Position numbers and translations under genes: made by a program. A stretch of DNA of 63,137 bases from Rhodoferax lacus. Its GTDB lineage: Bacteria > Pseudomonadota > Gammaproteobacteria > Burkholderiales > Burkholderiaceae_C. Where the stretch lies: the NCBI RefSeq assembly GCF_003415675.1, contig NZ_QFZK01000019.1, positions 1-63,137 of the forward strand, written 5' to 3'. Below the pieces are notes generated by a model that was not told the origin of the DNA, did not search any database, and was given only the letters and a program-made list of their open reading frames with translations. Below, in pieces: positions 27,995 through 37,020 of this stretch (positions within the stretch are counted from its first letter, which is position 1; every line of letters starts with the position of its first letter).

Positions 27995-28750
27995 CTAGCA
28001 GGCCAGGAAGCCGCCATCCACCGGCAGGATGGCGCCGGTGATGTAGGAGGCGTGGTGCGAGCACAGGAACAGCGCCGCGCCATTGAGCTCTTCCGGTTGG
28101 GCATAGCGCTTCATGGGCACGTGCACCAGCAACTTTTCCAGCTTCTGGGGGTCTTGCAAAGTGGACTCCGTCATGGGCGTGGCCATCAGGCCCGGGGCCA
28201 GGGCGTTGACCCGCACGCCCTGGCTTGCCAGCTCGCAGGCCAGCCCCTTGGTGAGCTGCCCTATGCCGCCCTTGGATACGGTGTAGGGCACGGAGTTGGG
28301 TGTGGAAACAAAGGTCTGCACCGAGGCAATATTCAGCACCGAGCCCTGCGTCTCCTTGAGCTGCTCCATAAAGGCCAGCGCCATGTAGAACGGCCCGTTC
28401 AGGTTGACCTGCATGGTGGTGTGCCAGGCGTGCAGCGGGTCGCCCTCATGCAAGGGCGCGCGCAGCAGAACGGCGGCATTGTTCACCAAGGCGTAGGCCG
28501 GGCCGTGCTCTGCCCGGATACGTGCTGCCAACGCCTTGCAGGCATCGGCATCTGACACATCCAGCGTGCAGGCACGGGCCAGGCCGCCACTGGCCTGGAT
28601 GTGCTGTGCAGTTACCTCCAGTTCTGGCGCCTTGCGGTCTACCAGAATGACGCGTGCACCGGCGGCTGCGAAGCCGCGGGCCATGGCCGCGCCATTGCCC
28701 TGCGCAGCGCCGGTAATGACCACCAGTTTGTTCTTGTAGGAGATTTCCAT
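27995..28750 (-). CDS. Short-chain dehydrogenase/reductase (SDR)
   Basis: A 251-aa SDR with VVITGAAQGNGAAMARGF, VNNAAVLLRAP, NIASVQTFVSTPNSVPYTVSKGG and LPVDGGFLAC. The YTVSK catalytic pair is intact. It follows the KstD-like gene by 12 bases and is its operon partner, so it likely handles the alcohol/ketone adjacent to the ring desaturation. Confidence 0.88.
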   Translation of the reverse strand: MEISYKNKLVVITGAAQGNGAAMARGFAAAGARVILVDRKAPELEVTAQHIQASGGLARACTLDVSDADACKALAARIRAEHGPAYALVNNAAVLLRAPLHEGDPLHAWHTTMQVNLNGPFYMALAFMEQLKETQGSVLNIASVQTFVSTPNSVPYTVSKGGIGQLTKGLACELASQGVRVNALAPGLMATPMTESTLQDPQKLEKLLVHVPMKRYAQPEELNGAALFLCSHHASYITGAILPVDGGFLAC

Positions 28751-28762
28751 GCTGTGTGATTC

Positions 28763-30475
28763 TTAGACGTGCACGCCGGCGGCATGGCGACCGGCGATGT
28801 AACCAAAGGTCATGCCCGGGCCAATGGTCGAGCCCGGGCCGGGGTAGGCGCCACCGAACACGCTGGCCTGGTCGTTGCCCACGGCATACAGGCCCTTGAG
28901 CGGCTGGCCCTGCTGGTCCAGCACGCGCGCGCAGGCATCAACGGCAATGCCGGCAAAGGTGCCGATCTCACCCACGTACAGGCGCACCGCGTAAAACGGC
29001 CCCTGCTCCACGGGTGACAGGCAGCTGTTGGGTTTGACTTCGTCATCGCCCTGGTAGGAGTCGTACACGCTTTCGCCGCGGTGGAAAAGCGGGTCTTTGC
29101 CAGCGCGGGCGGCGGCGTTGAAATCGCGCACCGTGTCCTGCAGGCCTTGCGGGTCTATGCCGGTCTTGCTGGCCAGTTCGGCCAGGCTGTCGGCCTTGAT
29201 CAGATAGCCGTTGCGCACGTACTTGCCCTTGGGAACCGGGAAGGGGCGCACAAAGCCCATGCCCCAGCGCTTGACGGTGCGGCTGTCCGCAACCAGCCAG
29301 GCGGCGGCTTCACTGGCGCCCTCCTGCTCGTTCACGGCGATCATGCCCTGCACGAAGTGGTGGTAGGACGAGGACTCATTGACAAAGCGTTTGCCCTTGC
29401 GGGAGACAGCAATAAAGCCAGGCTTCATGCGGTCCACCAGATGCGGCCACACGCCTTCGATGCCGCTCACACCCGGCATCTGCGACACCGGCATCCACGA
29501 GCCAATCTGGGTTACATGCGCATCAAAGCGGCCGCCCACGCTTTCGGCCAGGCGCACACCGTCGCCGGTGTTGCCCAGTGGCACGGGCGTGGGGTGGGGC
29601 AGGCCGCCAGCCACCTTGGGGTAGGAGGCCGCGCGGCGCTTGTCGTCACGGCCGTAGCCGCCACAGGCCAGCACCACGCCGCGCCGGGCCAGCACCCGGA
29701 CCGGGCCCGTGGGCGTATCGATGATGGCGCCGCGGATGGCATCGTTTTCCGAGATCAGGCGCCTCAAGGGTGAGTTCAGCCACATCGGGATTTCCAGGTC
29801 CAGCACCGTACGCGCCAGGCGCCCGACCAGCGCCCGGCCCCGCACCATCTGCTCGCTGCGGCCATACAGCACCATGTCGCGTGCATGGGCCACCAGCTTC
29901 TTCATCACAAAGCCAAGCGACTTGAGGGAGCGACCCGCGCGCATGAACTCTTTCATCTCCACACTGGAACCAATGGCCAGGCCCAGGAAAAGGGTTTGGG
30001 GCAGTTGGTTGCGCAGGGTCTTGAGGTGCTCGCCGAGTTTGCTGGTCTGGTAGGTCTCGGTGCACAGGCCGCGCTGAGTGCGCGAGTGGGGGTTGGCCGA
30101 AACATAGTCCGGATAGTCCATGGAGTAGAACTTGACCTCGGATTCGCGCTCCAGAAAATCCACCATCTCCCGGCCATAGGTCAGGTAGGCCTCGACACGT
30201 TCCGGGTTTACATAGCCCCGGCCCTCGTCCAGTATGTATTTGCGCGCAATGTCTATCGAGTCGTCCTTGCCGGACTTGGCATTGGCCGCCACCGAGTGCC
30301 GGTTGCCTGGAATCCAGATCATGCCGCCCGACAGGGCCGTGGTGCCGCCAAAAAGGTCCTCCTTTTCCACCACAATCACCTGAAGGCCCGCCTTGCGGGC
30401 AGCAATGGCAGCGGTCAGCCCGGCTGCACCACTGCCCACCACCAACAGGTCACACAATTCCGTACGAGTTTCCAC
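28763..30475 (-). CDS. FAD-dependent oxidoreductase, 3-ketosteroid delta1-dehydrogenase-like (paralogue 2)
   Basis: A 570-aa KstD/fumarate-reductase superfamily flavoprotein. The N-terminal dinucleotide motif is VVGSGAAGLTAAIAARKAG, then LFGGTTALSGGMIWIPGN, the mid motif VVLACGGYGRD and the C-terminal LYAVGNDQASVFGGAYPGPGSTIG. The ending PGPGSTIGPGMTFGYIAG is typical of KstD-like enzymes, which desaturate a ring next to a keto group. It is a paralogue of the protein at 13451-15118 and may act on a different ring position. First gene of a two-gene operon, with an IclR-type operator 27-41 bp upstream of its start. Confidence 0.87.
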   Translation of the reverse strand: METRTELCDLLVVGSGAAGLTAAIAARKAGLQVIVVEKEDLFGGTTALSGGMIWIPGNRHSVAANAKSGKDDSIDIARKYILDEGRGYVNPERVEAYLTYGREMVDFLERESEVKFYSMDYPDYVSANPHSRTQRGLCTETYQTSKLGEHLKTLRNQLPQTLFLGLAIGSSVEMKEFMRAGRSLKSLGFVMKKLVAHARDMVLYGRSEQMVRGRALVGRLARTVLDLEIPMWLNSPLRRLISENDAIRGAIIDTPTGPVRVLARRGVVLACGGYGRDDKRRAASYPKVAGGLPHPTPVPLGNTGDGVRLAESVGGRFDAHVTQIGSWMPVSQMPGVSGIEGVWPHLVDRMKPGFIAVSRKGKRFVNESSSYHHFVQGMIAVNEQEGASEAAAWLVADSRTVKRWGMGFVRPFPVPKGKYVRNGYLIKADSLAELASKTGIDPQGLQDTVRDFNAAARAGKDPLFHRGESVYDSYQGDDEVKPNSCLSPVEQGPFYAVRLYVGEIGTFAGIAVDACARVLDQQGQPLKGLYAVGNDQASVFGGAYPGPGSTIGPGMTFGYIAGRHAAGVHV

Positions 30476-30501
30476 AGAACATCCTTTTTCAATGTTTTAT
30501 G

Positions 30502-30536
30502 TTTCCATTAAAGAAACACTGTAATGCATGCGGAAA
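30502..30536. promoter_or_regulatory. IclR-type operator upstream of the KstD-like gene
   Basis: TTTCCATTAAAGAAA (30502-30516) is the best-conserved site. It shares 14 of 15 bases with 3826-3840. A half-site ending CGGAAA lies 20 bp further at 30522-30536. This interval also separates the gene from the MFS stop at 30576. Confidence 0.7.
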
Positions 30537-30575
30537 TATAGTGTCCTTTTGTTTGGGGGGGTAGCGGGTTAACCA

Positions 30576-32069
30576 TTAGGCGTGCTCCGAGGCGCGGACC
30601 GGCCGAATCAACAGCAACAGCGGCATGGTCAACAGGGTGAGGCACAGCATGACGCGGAAGTCGTGGACGTAGGCCACAAGGGCCGCCTGGCGATTGACTT
30701 CCAGGTTGAGGGCGGCCAGTCCGGCGGGCGTCAGCGGGTTCAGGGCTGCTGGCAGGTTCTGCAGCGCCTGGCTGGCATAGTGGATGTCGGTGGAGAGTTC
30801 GGCATGCGCGCGCGCCATGCCCCGCGTGAGCAGGGTCTGCACAACCGAGATGCCCACGCTGCTGCCCAGGGTGCGCATCAGGCTGAAAACCGGTGTGCCT
30901 TCGTTGCGCAGGCCCGGTGCCAAGGTGGCGAAAGTGACAGCGCTGAGCGGCACAAAGGTAAAGCCCACGCCCAGGCCCTGGATAAAGCCGGAGCTGCGCA
31001 ACAGGCTGCTGTCCATCTCCAGTGTGATGTGGGTCATCTGGTAAAGCGAGATAGCCGTCAGGCCAAAGCCCACGGCCATGATGGCGCGCAATTCAAAGCG
31101 GTGCACCAGCCGCCCCACCACCACCATGGCCAGCATGGTGCCCAGACCGCGCGCAGCCATGATCTCACCGGCGAACACAATGGGGTAGCCCAGCAGCCCC
31201 TGCAACAAGGAAGGCAGCAAGGCCATGGTGGCAAACAGCGTCATGCCCATCACGCTGGCGAAAGCCGTGCCGGTGATGAAGTTGCGGTCCCTGAGCAGGT
31301 CGCGGTTCAGGAAGGAGGGGCCGCGCACCGTGAGCGTGTGGGCCATGAAGAAGGCCAGGGCCATGGCGCAACCCGCCGCCTCCACCCGGATTTCCGGCGC
31401 GTTGAACCAGTCCATCTGTTCGCCGCGGTCCAGGAACAGTTGCAGCAGGCCGATGGCCAGGCTCAGCGTGGTCAAGCCGAAGATATCGAGCTGTTCACCG
31501 GCTGGTTTGCTCTCTGGCAAGTAGCGCGCAATGCCGTAAAAGGCAAACACGCCCACCGGCAGGTTGATGAAGAACACCCAGCGCCAGTTGGCGTGTTCGG
31601 TCAGCCAGCCGCCCAGCACCGGCCCCAGGATGGGCCCTACCATGATGCCCGCACCCCAGATGGCCATGGCCTGGCCAACCTTTTCTTTCGGGTTGATGTC
31701 CAGCAACACGGCCTGCGACAAGGGTACCAGCGCGGCACCAAACAGGCCTTGCAGCAGCCGCGCCAATACCATCTCGCTGAGGTTTTGCGCCAGGCCGCAC
31801 AAGGTCGAGGCGATTGTGAAACCGACCACTGAGGCCAGAAAAATCTGTCGTCGGCCCCATTGCCCGCACAGCCAACCGGTCAGCGGCGTGGCAATGGCAG
31901 CAGCAACGATGTAGGAAGTCAGTACCCAGGCAATCTGGTCCTGCGAGCTTTGCAGGCTGCCCTGCATGTGCGGCAGGGCCACGTTGGCAATCGTGGTGTC
32001 CAGCGCCTGCATGATGGTGGCCAGCATGATGGACACGGTGATCATGCCCTTGTGCGGTACCGCGTTCAT
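30576..32069 (-). CDS. DHA2-type MFS transporter (EmrB/QacA-like)
   Basis: A 497-aa inner-membrane protein with about fourteen hydrophobic segments. Signatures are LATIMQALDTTIANVALPHMQGSL, the motif A region GQWGRRQIFLAS, and MVGPILGPVLGGWLTEHANWRWVFFINLPVG (only short parts matter: GPILGPVLGGW and WRWVFFINLP). These are the antiporter motif C and DHA2 marks. It probably exports a toxic substrate analogue or intermediate by proton antiport. ATG 32069 is chosen over longer frames. The operators at 32496 suggest the same regulon, with a leader of about 430 bp. Confidence 0.88.
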   Translation of the reverse strand: MNAVPHKGMITVSIMLATIMQALDTTIANVALPHMQGSLQSSQDQIAWVLTSYIVAAAIATPLTGWLCGQWGRRQIFLASVVGFTIASTLCGLAQNLSEMVLARLLQGLFGAALVPLSQAVLLDINPKEKVGQAMAIWGAGIMVGPILGPVLGGWLTEHANWRWVFFINLPVGVFAFYGIARYLPESKPAGEQLDIFGLTTLSLAIGLLQLFLDRGEQMDWFNAPEIRVEAAGCAMALAFFMAHTLTVRGPSFLNRDLLRDRNFITGTAFASVMGMTLFATMALLPSLLQGLLGYPIVFAGEIMAARGLGTMLAMVVVGRLVHRFELRAIMAVGFGLTAISLYQMTHITLEMDSSLLRSSGFIQGLGVGFTFVPLSAVTFATLAPGLRNEGTPVFSLMRTLGSSVGISVVQTLLTRGMARAHAELSTDIHYASQALQNLPAALNPLTPAGLAALNLEVNRQAALVAYVHDFRVMLCLTLLTMPLLLLIRPVRASEHA

Positions 32070-32495
32070 GGCGAAACCGATAGTGAAAGCAAACGACGCC
32101 CAGCCACGCGTGGCTGCTCGGTTAGCAGCCCAGCGGGCGCCCAATGCCGGTTTCGCCCGATGGCAGATACGGCCAGACAAAGGGGGCGCCCGACCCGTGC
32201 GGCGCGGGCGCCTAGGATCAGTGTGCGCATGGCATCATCGACACGCAGATTGCCCTTCACGATCAGCGTCAAGCCTGCGGTGGCACGTTTCGTCCCGGCG
32301 ATCTTTGAATGGGGGGGATACAGCTTCCGAACCAGGTGCACTGTCATTGAACTGCTTTGCATGACACCTTGAATAGAACAACAGGACGTCCGGGGCACCC
32401 GTTGCGCTGCCCCGTTTGCTCGTATGCCCCGTCTGAGGGGCATGCAGCTTACCATTGGTCAGCTTCGTTAGCATTGTTCTCTGGTTAGCACATGG

Positions 32496-32530
32496 TTTCT
32501 TTATTGGAAATAAAGTTTCCATATTTTTAT
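32496..32530. promoter_or_regulatory. Paired IclR-type operators upstream of the MFS gene
   Basis: TTTCTTTATTGGAAA (32496-32510), whose complement reads TTTCCAATAAAGAAA, differs from the 30502 site by one base. TTTCCATATTTTTAT (32516-32530) is a half-site at 20-bp spacing. The stretch 32070-32495 between these sites and the MFS start holds no recognisable gene. Confidence 0.65.
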
Positions 32531-32761
32531 GAGAAAGATGCAGTTGGGCCATAGTGGTTAACCCGGGTGAATACCGCTGTGCATATTGAGGACTACCAAC
32601 GCGGGACGGGTTGCGGGGTTTTTAAGTGGTGTCCAGCTATGCCAGGCTAAAGGTCCCGCACCAAAGCCATGTGGTGGCATGTTTCCGAACCTGTGCGGTT
32701 TGGCCATCCGCAGTCATGGCCGGTTTCCAGTCGGGATTGGGGGCGTTATGCCCGATGATTT
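32531..32761. other. Stretch without a recognisable gene
   Basis: Frames here on both strands are short and give no family motif. It may be decayed upstream sequence of the integrase remnant that follows, but nothing could be aligned with confidence. Confidence 0.5.
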
Positions 32762-33062
32762 CACGGCCCCCGCTCGGAGGAATATCTGTTTCCAAGTCGG
32801 GTACGTAAATTGCCCCCTTTGGGAACCCGTCACTACACCCGAATTGTGGAAGGCTGGGCGGAGCACAGAGGTCTGGTCCCTTGTGCCTATGGGACTCACT
32901 CGATGCGGCGGACAAATGCAATGCTTGTTTACATGCTCATGAAGAACTTTGCGCACGGTTCCATTTTTTGCCTGAACAGGCCAAGCTTGACTATCCACCG
33001 TGAGGTACGTTGGAATAAAAGTGGATAGCGCCTTGGAGATGGATGAAAAAACCGAGATTTAA
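32762..33062 (+). pseudogene. Tyrosine integrase C-terminal remnant, frameshifted
   Basis: Frame 2 reads YLFPSRVRKLPPLGTRHY, TRIVEGW and YGTHSMRRTNAML. These are hallmarks of the catalytic domain of phage/integron-like tyrosine recombinases (HSxRRT). After a frame change the sequence resumes as STVRYVGIKVDSALEMDEKT before a TAA at 33060-33062, matching the family's usual RYLGIEVDDALE ending. At least two indels and loss of the LGH segment make it non-functional; the N-terminal half is absent. It marks an old integration or recombination event beside a truncated HAD gene. Confidence 0.75.
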
Positions 33063-33267
33063 GTGTCCGGGATCACGCCCGAAACGTCACCACTATGGAA
33101 CGCGGAGACAGGGTGATTTCGCATGTTATTTGTGCCACCTTGGATCAGAAATCAGTTGCCACAAGGCAGCCATTGGCAATGACAGTTCTGCAAAGTGGAT
33201 GCGGTAAACCCAAGAACTGTGGATGTCGGGAAATAGCCTTGAGCGAAAACACGGACGATCAAACTGT

Positions 33268-33380
33268 ATGACTACTCCTGGTCGTGAGGAGTCGACCACT
33301 TTTGAAGTCGACCCTCTTGGTTGCCGTCATTTGACATTGATATAGGCACTTTGCGCTCAATCCCACCACGGTTAACGTAA
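33268..33380. repeat. Hairpin-containing repeat, copy A
   Basis: It starts ATGACTACTCCTGG, has outer arms ATGACTAC/GCCGTCAT, an inner CTCCTG-GTCGT-GAGGAG stem, then GTCGACC and TTTGCGCTCAATCCCACC, ending GTTAACGTAA. The same ordered blocks recur at 50777-50895 with scattered substitutions and one small length difference. The 202 bases before it (33063-33267) show nothing recognisable. Confidence 0.7.
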
Positions 33381-33411
33381 TCCTTCTCCTATTACGTAGG
33401 TCAAACGGGGC

Positions 33412-33693
33412 CAAGTGGGGGGCAATAGTCACCGTTGACGATCCCGAGGTGTTTGCTGCCAAGCCCGCGCCCGACCTGTTCCGGGTGGCAATGCGGCGCA
33501 TAGGAGCGGACCGGCGCGCACGCTGGCGTTTGAAGACTCGCCGTATGGTGTGCAGTCGGCCGTGGCGGCGGGTTTGCGTGTGATTGCCGTGCCAGATTCG
33601 GCCATGGACCGGGGGCGCTACCCGGCAGCCTCCGACATCCTGAACCGCCTGGCTGACTTCGATCCCGAGGCCTGGGGTTTGCCGGGGATGTAA
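33412..33693 (+). pseudogene. HAD-superfamily phosphatase, 5'-truncated and frameshifted
   Basis: The first frame reads VDDPEVFAAKPAPDLFRVAM, the HAD motif III Lys region (KPAPD). After a frameshift near 33510 the second frame reads LAFEDSPYGVQSAVAAGL, the motif IV Glu-Asp, and ends DPEAWGLPGM at the TAA 33691-33693. Together they match the C-terminal half of a beta-phosphoglucomutase-like phosphatase. The N-terminal half, with the nucleophile Asp, is missing. The break coincides with the hairpin repeat just upstream. The intact ancestor probably belonged to the sugar cluster that follows. Confidence 0.75.
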
Positions 33694-33695
33694 GT

Positions 33696-34535
33696 CTACA
33701 AACGTCCTTCAGGACGGGGCGCGCCGTCGTAGCCGCCCCATACCGATTGGTCGTACTCGATCACCGAGCCCGTCATCAGGCCAGACTCTGCGCTGCACAA
33801 AAAGGCCACCGCCCGTGCCACCTCGTTCGGGTCGACCAGTCGGCCATTCGGTTGCGCGGCGGCGGCCTGCACCAGCCAGTCGTCAGAGCCACCATGGAAC
33901 TCGCGCTGTATGCGGTCCTCGCCCTCGCTGGACATCCAGCCAATGTTCAGGGCATTGACCCGTATGCGGTTGTGCAAGAGCGCGTAGGCCGTGTTGCGCG
34001 TCAGCGTTGCCAGTGCGCCCTTGCTGGCGCAGTAGGCGGCGATAAAGGGCTGACCGGCCAGCGCCGACATCGATCCGATGTTGACAATGCGTCCCTCAAT
34101 GCCCGCGCGCCGCATCACCAGGATGCTCTCCTGCATCAGGTAGAACGGCGCACGCACATTGACGGCAAACATGCGGTCAAACAGTGCCGGGTCGGTGTCC
34201 AGAATGGTGCCGCGGTCGGTCAGGGCCGCGGCATTGACCAGCACGTCCACCCGGCCAAAGCGTTCATCGGCCTGTCGCACCACGGCTCGGCAATCGTCCA
34301 CTTTTTCCAGGTCGGCCTGCACATACAGCGCCTGCGTGCCCAGTGACTTGAGCAGTTCCACCTGGGCTGTACCCTTGGCGGTATTGCGTCCGCAAATCAC
34401 CACACCCAGCGCACCGCGCCGGGCCAGGGTGGCCGCAATCGCCGCGCCCAGCCCTTGTGTGCCGCCGGTCACGATAGCGACCTGGCCCTGCAGCGAAGCC
34501 ATGGCGTGGGGGTTGGAAGGGGTACTGGTGTTCAT
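33696..34535 (-). CDS. Short-chain dehydrogenase/reductase (SDR)
   Basis: A 279-aa SDR with VAIVTGGTQGLGAAIA, VNAAALTDRGT, NIGSMSALAGQPF and YCASKG; catalytic Tyr and Lys are present. The C-terminal SVIEYDQSVWGGYDGAP is typical of sugar/polyol SDRs. It sits 52 bp downstream of the phytanoyl-CoA-dioxygenase-like gene on the same strand and likely forms an operon with it. Start ATG 34535 gives about 13 residues before the first strand; an internal ATG 12 codons later is possible. Confidence 0.87.
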   Translation of the reverse strand: MNTSTPSNPHAMASLQGQVAIVTGGTQGLGAAIAATLARRGALGVVICGRNTAKGTAQVELLKSLGTQALYVQADLEKVDDCRAVVRQADERFGRVDVLVNAAALTDRGTILDTDPALFDRMFAVNVRAPFYLMQESILVMRRAGIEGRIVNIGSMSALAGQPFIAAYCASKGALATLTRNTAYALLHNRIRVNALNIGWMSSEGEDRIQREFHGGSDDWLVQAAAAQPNGRLVDPNEVARAVAFLCSAESGLMTGSVIEYDQSVWGGYDGAPRPEGRL

Positions 34536-34587
34536 GCGTCGTCCAAGAAAAGTGGTGGTGGAGGGGAGATGGATCAGGTAGCGGGTG

Positions 34588-35802
34588 TCAGCTCAGGCGG
34601 GTTTGCGCCTGCGCCTGCAACGTGGCGTTGAAGTCCGCAGCGGAGATGCCCTGGGCCAGCGCGCTGCGCATCAGGTCCTGCTGGCTTTGTGGCGCCAGCC
34701 CCCCAAGGGGCGGATCGCGGTCCAGGTTGGTTGGGAAGGCATAGCCTTCGGCACAGGCGGCAATGGCGGCGGCGACATTGGCGGGGTCCATGGTGCCCTG
34801 GGCCACGCACAGGCTGGGGTAGAGCTGCTGGGCCATGCGCACACGGTCCACCGATTCCATGCAGCGGCCAAACGCGCTGCTGATCTGCAGCAAGTTGGCC
34901 ATGCGCCGGATGTGGCTGGAGCGGTTGGTGCCTGCCGCATGCATGAGTGCCGGGTTGAAGAAGATACCGTCGCCCTTTGCCAGGGGCAACTGCACATGGT
35001 GGCTGTCAAAGTACGCCTGAAACGCCGGCACACCCGAGACCAGGTAACCGGGCAGGTATTTCTGCGAATGCGGCAGGTACAGCGTGGGGCCGCTTTCCAG
35101 CGGCATGTCCACATGCGCCACGGCGCCTTGCAGCGTGAGCAGGGGCGAGAGCCGATGCACATGGGTGGGAAAGCGTTCGGCCCCCGCGGCATTGAAAAAG
35201 CCCAGGTGGTAGTCCCGGTGCGCAACCTGGGCCTGTCCACCGGGGTTGACGCAGTTGATCTGCGAGGTGATCTGGTAGGCCGGTCCCAGCCAGGCCTCAC
35301 ACACCGTGGCCAGCAGGGCATTGCCGTAATAGGCGGCAAACACGTCGGGGGCCCGCAGGCACAGTTTTTCCAGCGCATTCCAGACCCGGTCATTGGCACC
35401 CGGTTTGGCAAAGTGGTCACCCGCATGGCCGGCTTTGCGTGATTCTTCGATGAGGGTCTGGAAGGTGTGGGTGGTGGCGTCGACCACGCCGACATCGGGG
35501 TACAGACCCTGTACCACCAGCACACCCGGGCCGCTTTGCCAGACGCGGGCCCATTCGGCCATCAGTGCGTTGCGCCAGGCAGCCGGGTCGGCGGCGCGGC
35601 CCTGGCCCACGCGCAAGGCCCGGGCCTCATACACCGGCACACCTTGCAGGATATGCGTGGCCTGCGGGCAGTCAGTGGCTTGGGTGGCTGTTTGCCGCAG
35701 CGCATCCAGATCGCTGACCTGGCATTGCGCGGCTTGCAGGTAGCCACTGGCGGGGGCGGCGGCAGAGGTGGTGGCAAGCGATGGGGCGGCAGTGGGGACC
35801 AT
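34588..35802 (-). CDS. Phytanoyl-CoA dioxygenase (PhyH)-family protein
   Basis: A 404-aa Fe(II)/2-oxoglutarate-dependent oxygenase-like protein. The iron motif His-x-Asp is in AQVAHRDYHLGF; the distal His is likely in PALMHAAGTNRSSHIRR, with Arg for 2-oxoglutarate. DMPLESGPTLYLPHSQKYLPG is the usual jelly-roll segment. It may hydroxylate a polyol, sugar derivative or small acid; the substrate is unknown. It diverges from a LacI-type regulator gene and precedes an SDR, a pairing seen in carbohydrate clusters. Confidence 0.8.
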   Translation of the reverse strand: MVPTAAPSLATTSAAAPASGYLQAAQCQVSDLDALRQTATQATDCPQATHILQGVPVYEARALRVGQGRAADPAAWRNALMAEWARVWQSGPGVLVVQGLYPDVGVVDATTHTFQTLIEESRKAGHAGDHFAKPGANDRVWNALEKLCLRAPDVFAAYYGNALLATVCEAWLGPAYQITSQINCVNPGGQAQVAHRDYHLGFFNAAGAERFPTHVHRLSPLLTLQGAVAHVDMPLESGPTLYLPHSQKYLPGYLVSGVPAFQAYFDSHHVQLPLAKGDGIFFNPALMHAAGTNRSSHIRRMANLLQISSAFGRCMESVDRVRMAQQLYPSLCVAQGTMDPANVAAAIAACAEGYAFPTNLDRDPPLGGLAPQSQQDLMRSALAQGISAADFNATLQAQAQTRLS

Positions 35803-35928
35803 GGGGTTCTTTCCTGATAGCGGTCAATTCCGGTGAAGCTGCAGTGTAGGAAGAGTGGCCGCGCCGCACAGGCATAAAACACCTCAGGAAAACCTCAGCG
35901 CTTCAACGCTTGCTGCACAATTCCGGCC

Positions 35929-36954
35929 ATGGCCCATCCCCATTTGCTCAAAGCGGTTGCCCTGCAGGCCGGCGTGAGCCTGGCCACGGTGGACCGCGTG
36001 GTGCATCAACGTCCGGGCGTTCGCGCGCACACGCTTCGCCGCGTGCAGCAGGCCATGGCCGAGTTGGAGCGGCAAAGTGCACAGGTCGGGCTGCAGGGGC
36101 GCAAGTTCATGCTCGACGTGGTGTTGCAGGCACCCATGCGCTTTGCCCATATGGTGCGTGACGCGCTCGAGCGCGAAATGCCCTTGCTGCACCCTGCCGT
36201 TCTGCGGGCGCGCTACCACCTGAGCGAGTCTGTGCCGGTGGCCGACTTGGTGGGCACGCTGGACCGGATTGCGGCACGCGGCAGCCACGGTGTGCTGCTC
36301 AAGGCCCCCAATGAAACCAGTGTGGTGGATGCCGTGGCGCGGCTGCAGGCCCGGGGCATTCCGGTGGTCACGCTGGTGACCGATTTGCCGCATTCAAAAC
36401 GCCTGGCCTATGTGGGGATGGACAACCAGGCGGCCGGCCAAACCGCCGCCTATCTGCTGGGCCAATGGTTGGGGCCAGAGCGCCCGGCGGGGGTGCTGGT
36501 GTCGCTGAGCAGCACGCGTTTTCGGGGCGAGGGTGATCGCGAAGCGGCTTTTGCCCAGGCCTTGCAGCAGCACTACCCGCTGCTGCACCGCGTGGATGCC
36601 AGCGAGGGCCTGGGGCTGCACGAGGCCACCGTCAAGCTCGTGCGTCAGCGGCTGCAAGCGCATCCGGATGTGTGTGCTGTTTACTCAATTGGTGGGGCCA
36701 ATGCCGCCATCCTGCAGGCCTTTGCGGCGCAGAGACGACGATGCGAGGTATTTATCGGTCACGATCTGGATGCCGACAACCTGCCACTGTTGAAAAGTGG
36801 GCAACTCAGCGCCGTGCTGCACCACGACCTGCAGCACGATCTGCGCATGGCTTGTCTGCGCGTGATGCGGGTCCACGGTGCTGGCGACGCGCAGGTACTC
36901 CACAGCCTGTCAGCAGTTCAGGTCATCACACCCATGAATCTGCCCAAGAGTTGA
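35929..36954 (+). CDS. LacI-family transcriptional regulator
   Basis: A 341-aa repressor with an N-terminal helix-turn-helix (VALQAGVSLATVDRVVHQRPGVR) and a periplasmic-binding-protein-like effector domain (VGMDNQAAGQTAAYLLGQW; VYSIGGANAAILQAF). It is divergent from the PhyH-like gene and convergent with a second LacI gene. No Shine-Dalgarno sequence precedes ATG 35929. Effector likely a sugar or cyclitol. Confidence 0.9.
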   Translation: MAHPHLLKAVALQAGVSLATVDRVVHQRPGVRAHTLRRVQQAMAELERQSAQVGLQGRKFMLDVVLQAPMRFAHMVRDALEREMPLLHPAVLRARYHLSESVPVADLVGTLDRIAARGSHGVLLKAPNETSVVDAVARLQARGIPVVTLVTDLPHSKRLAYVGMDNQAAGQTAAYLLGQWLGPERPAGVLVSLSSTRFRGEGDREAAFAQALQQHYPLLHRVDASEGLGLHEATVKLVRQRLQAHPDVCAVYSIGGANAAILQAFAAQRRRCEVFIGHDLDADNLPLLKSGQLSAVLHHDLQHDLRMACLRVMRVHGAGDAQVLHSLSAVQVITPMNLPKS

Positions 36955-37020
36955 AGAATCTGCAGGTGCCGTCCCCCACGAAATGTGGGAACCCAACACC
37001 ACAAAGATGCTTTTTTATTC

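Noticed and set aside
32066..32455. Minus-strand frame upstream of the MFS gene as a separate gene or N-terminal extension
   Set aside because: No motif; the MFS protein has a normal N-terminus at 32069, and the region carries palindromic GC-rich sequence and operators instead.
33259..33501. Minus-strand 80-codon frame over the hairpin repeat and HAD remnant
   Set aside because: It is antisense to recognisable HAD motifs and crosses the repeat, so it is a chance frame.
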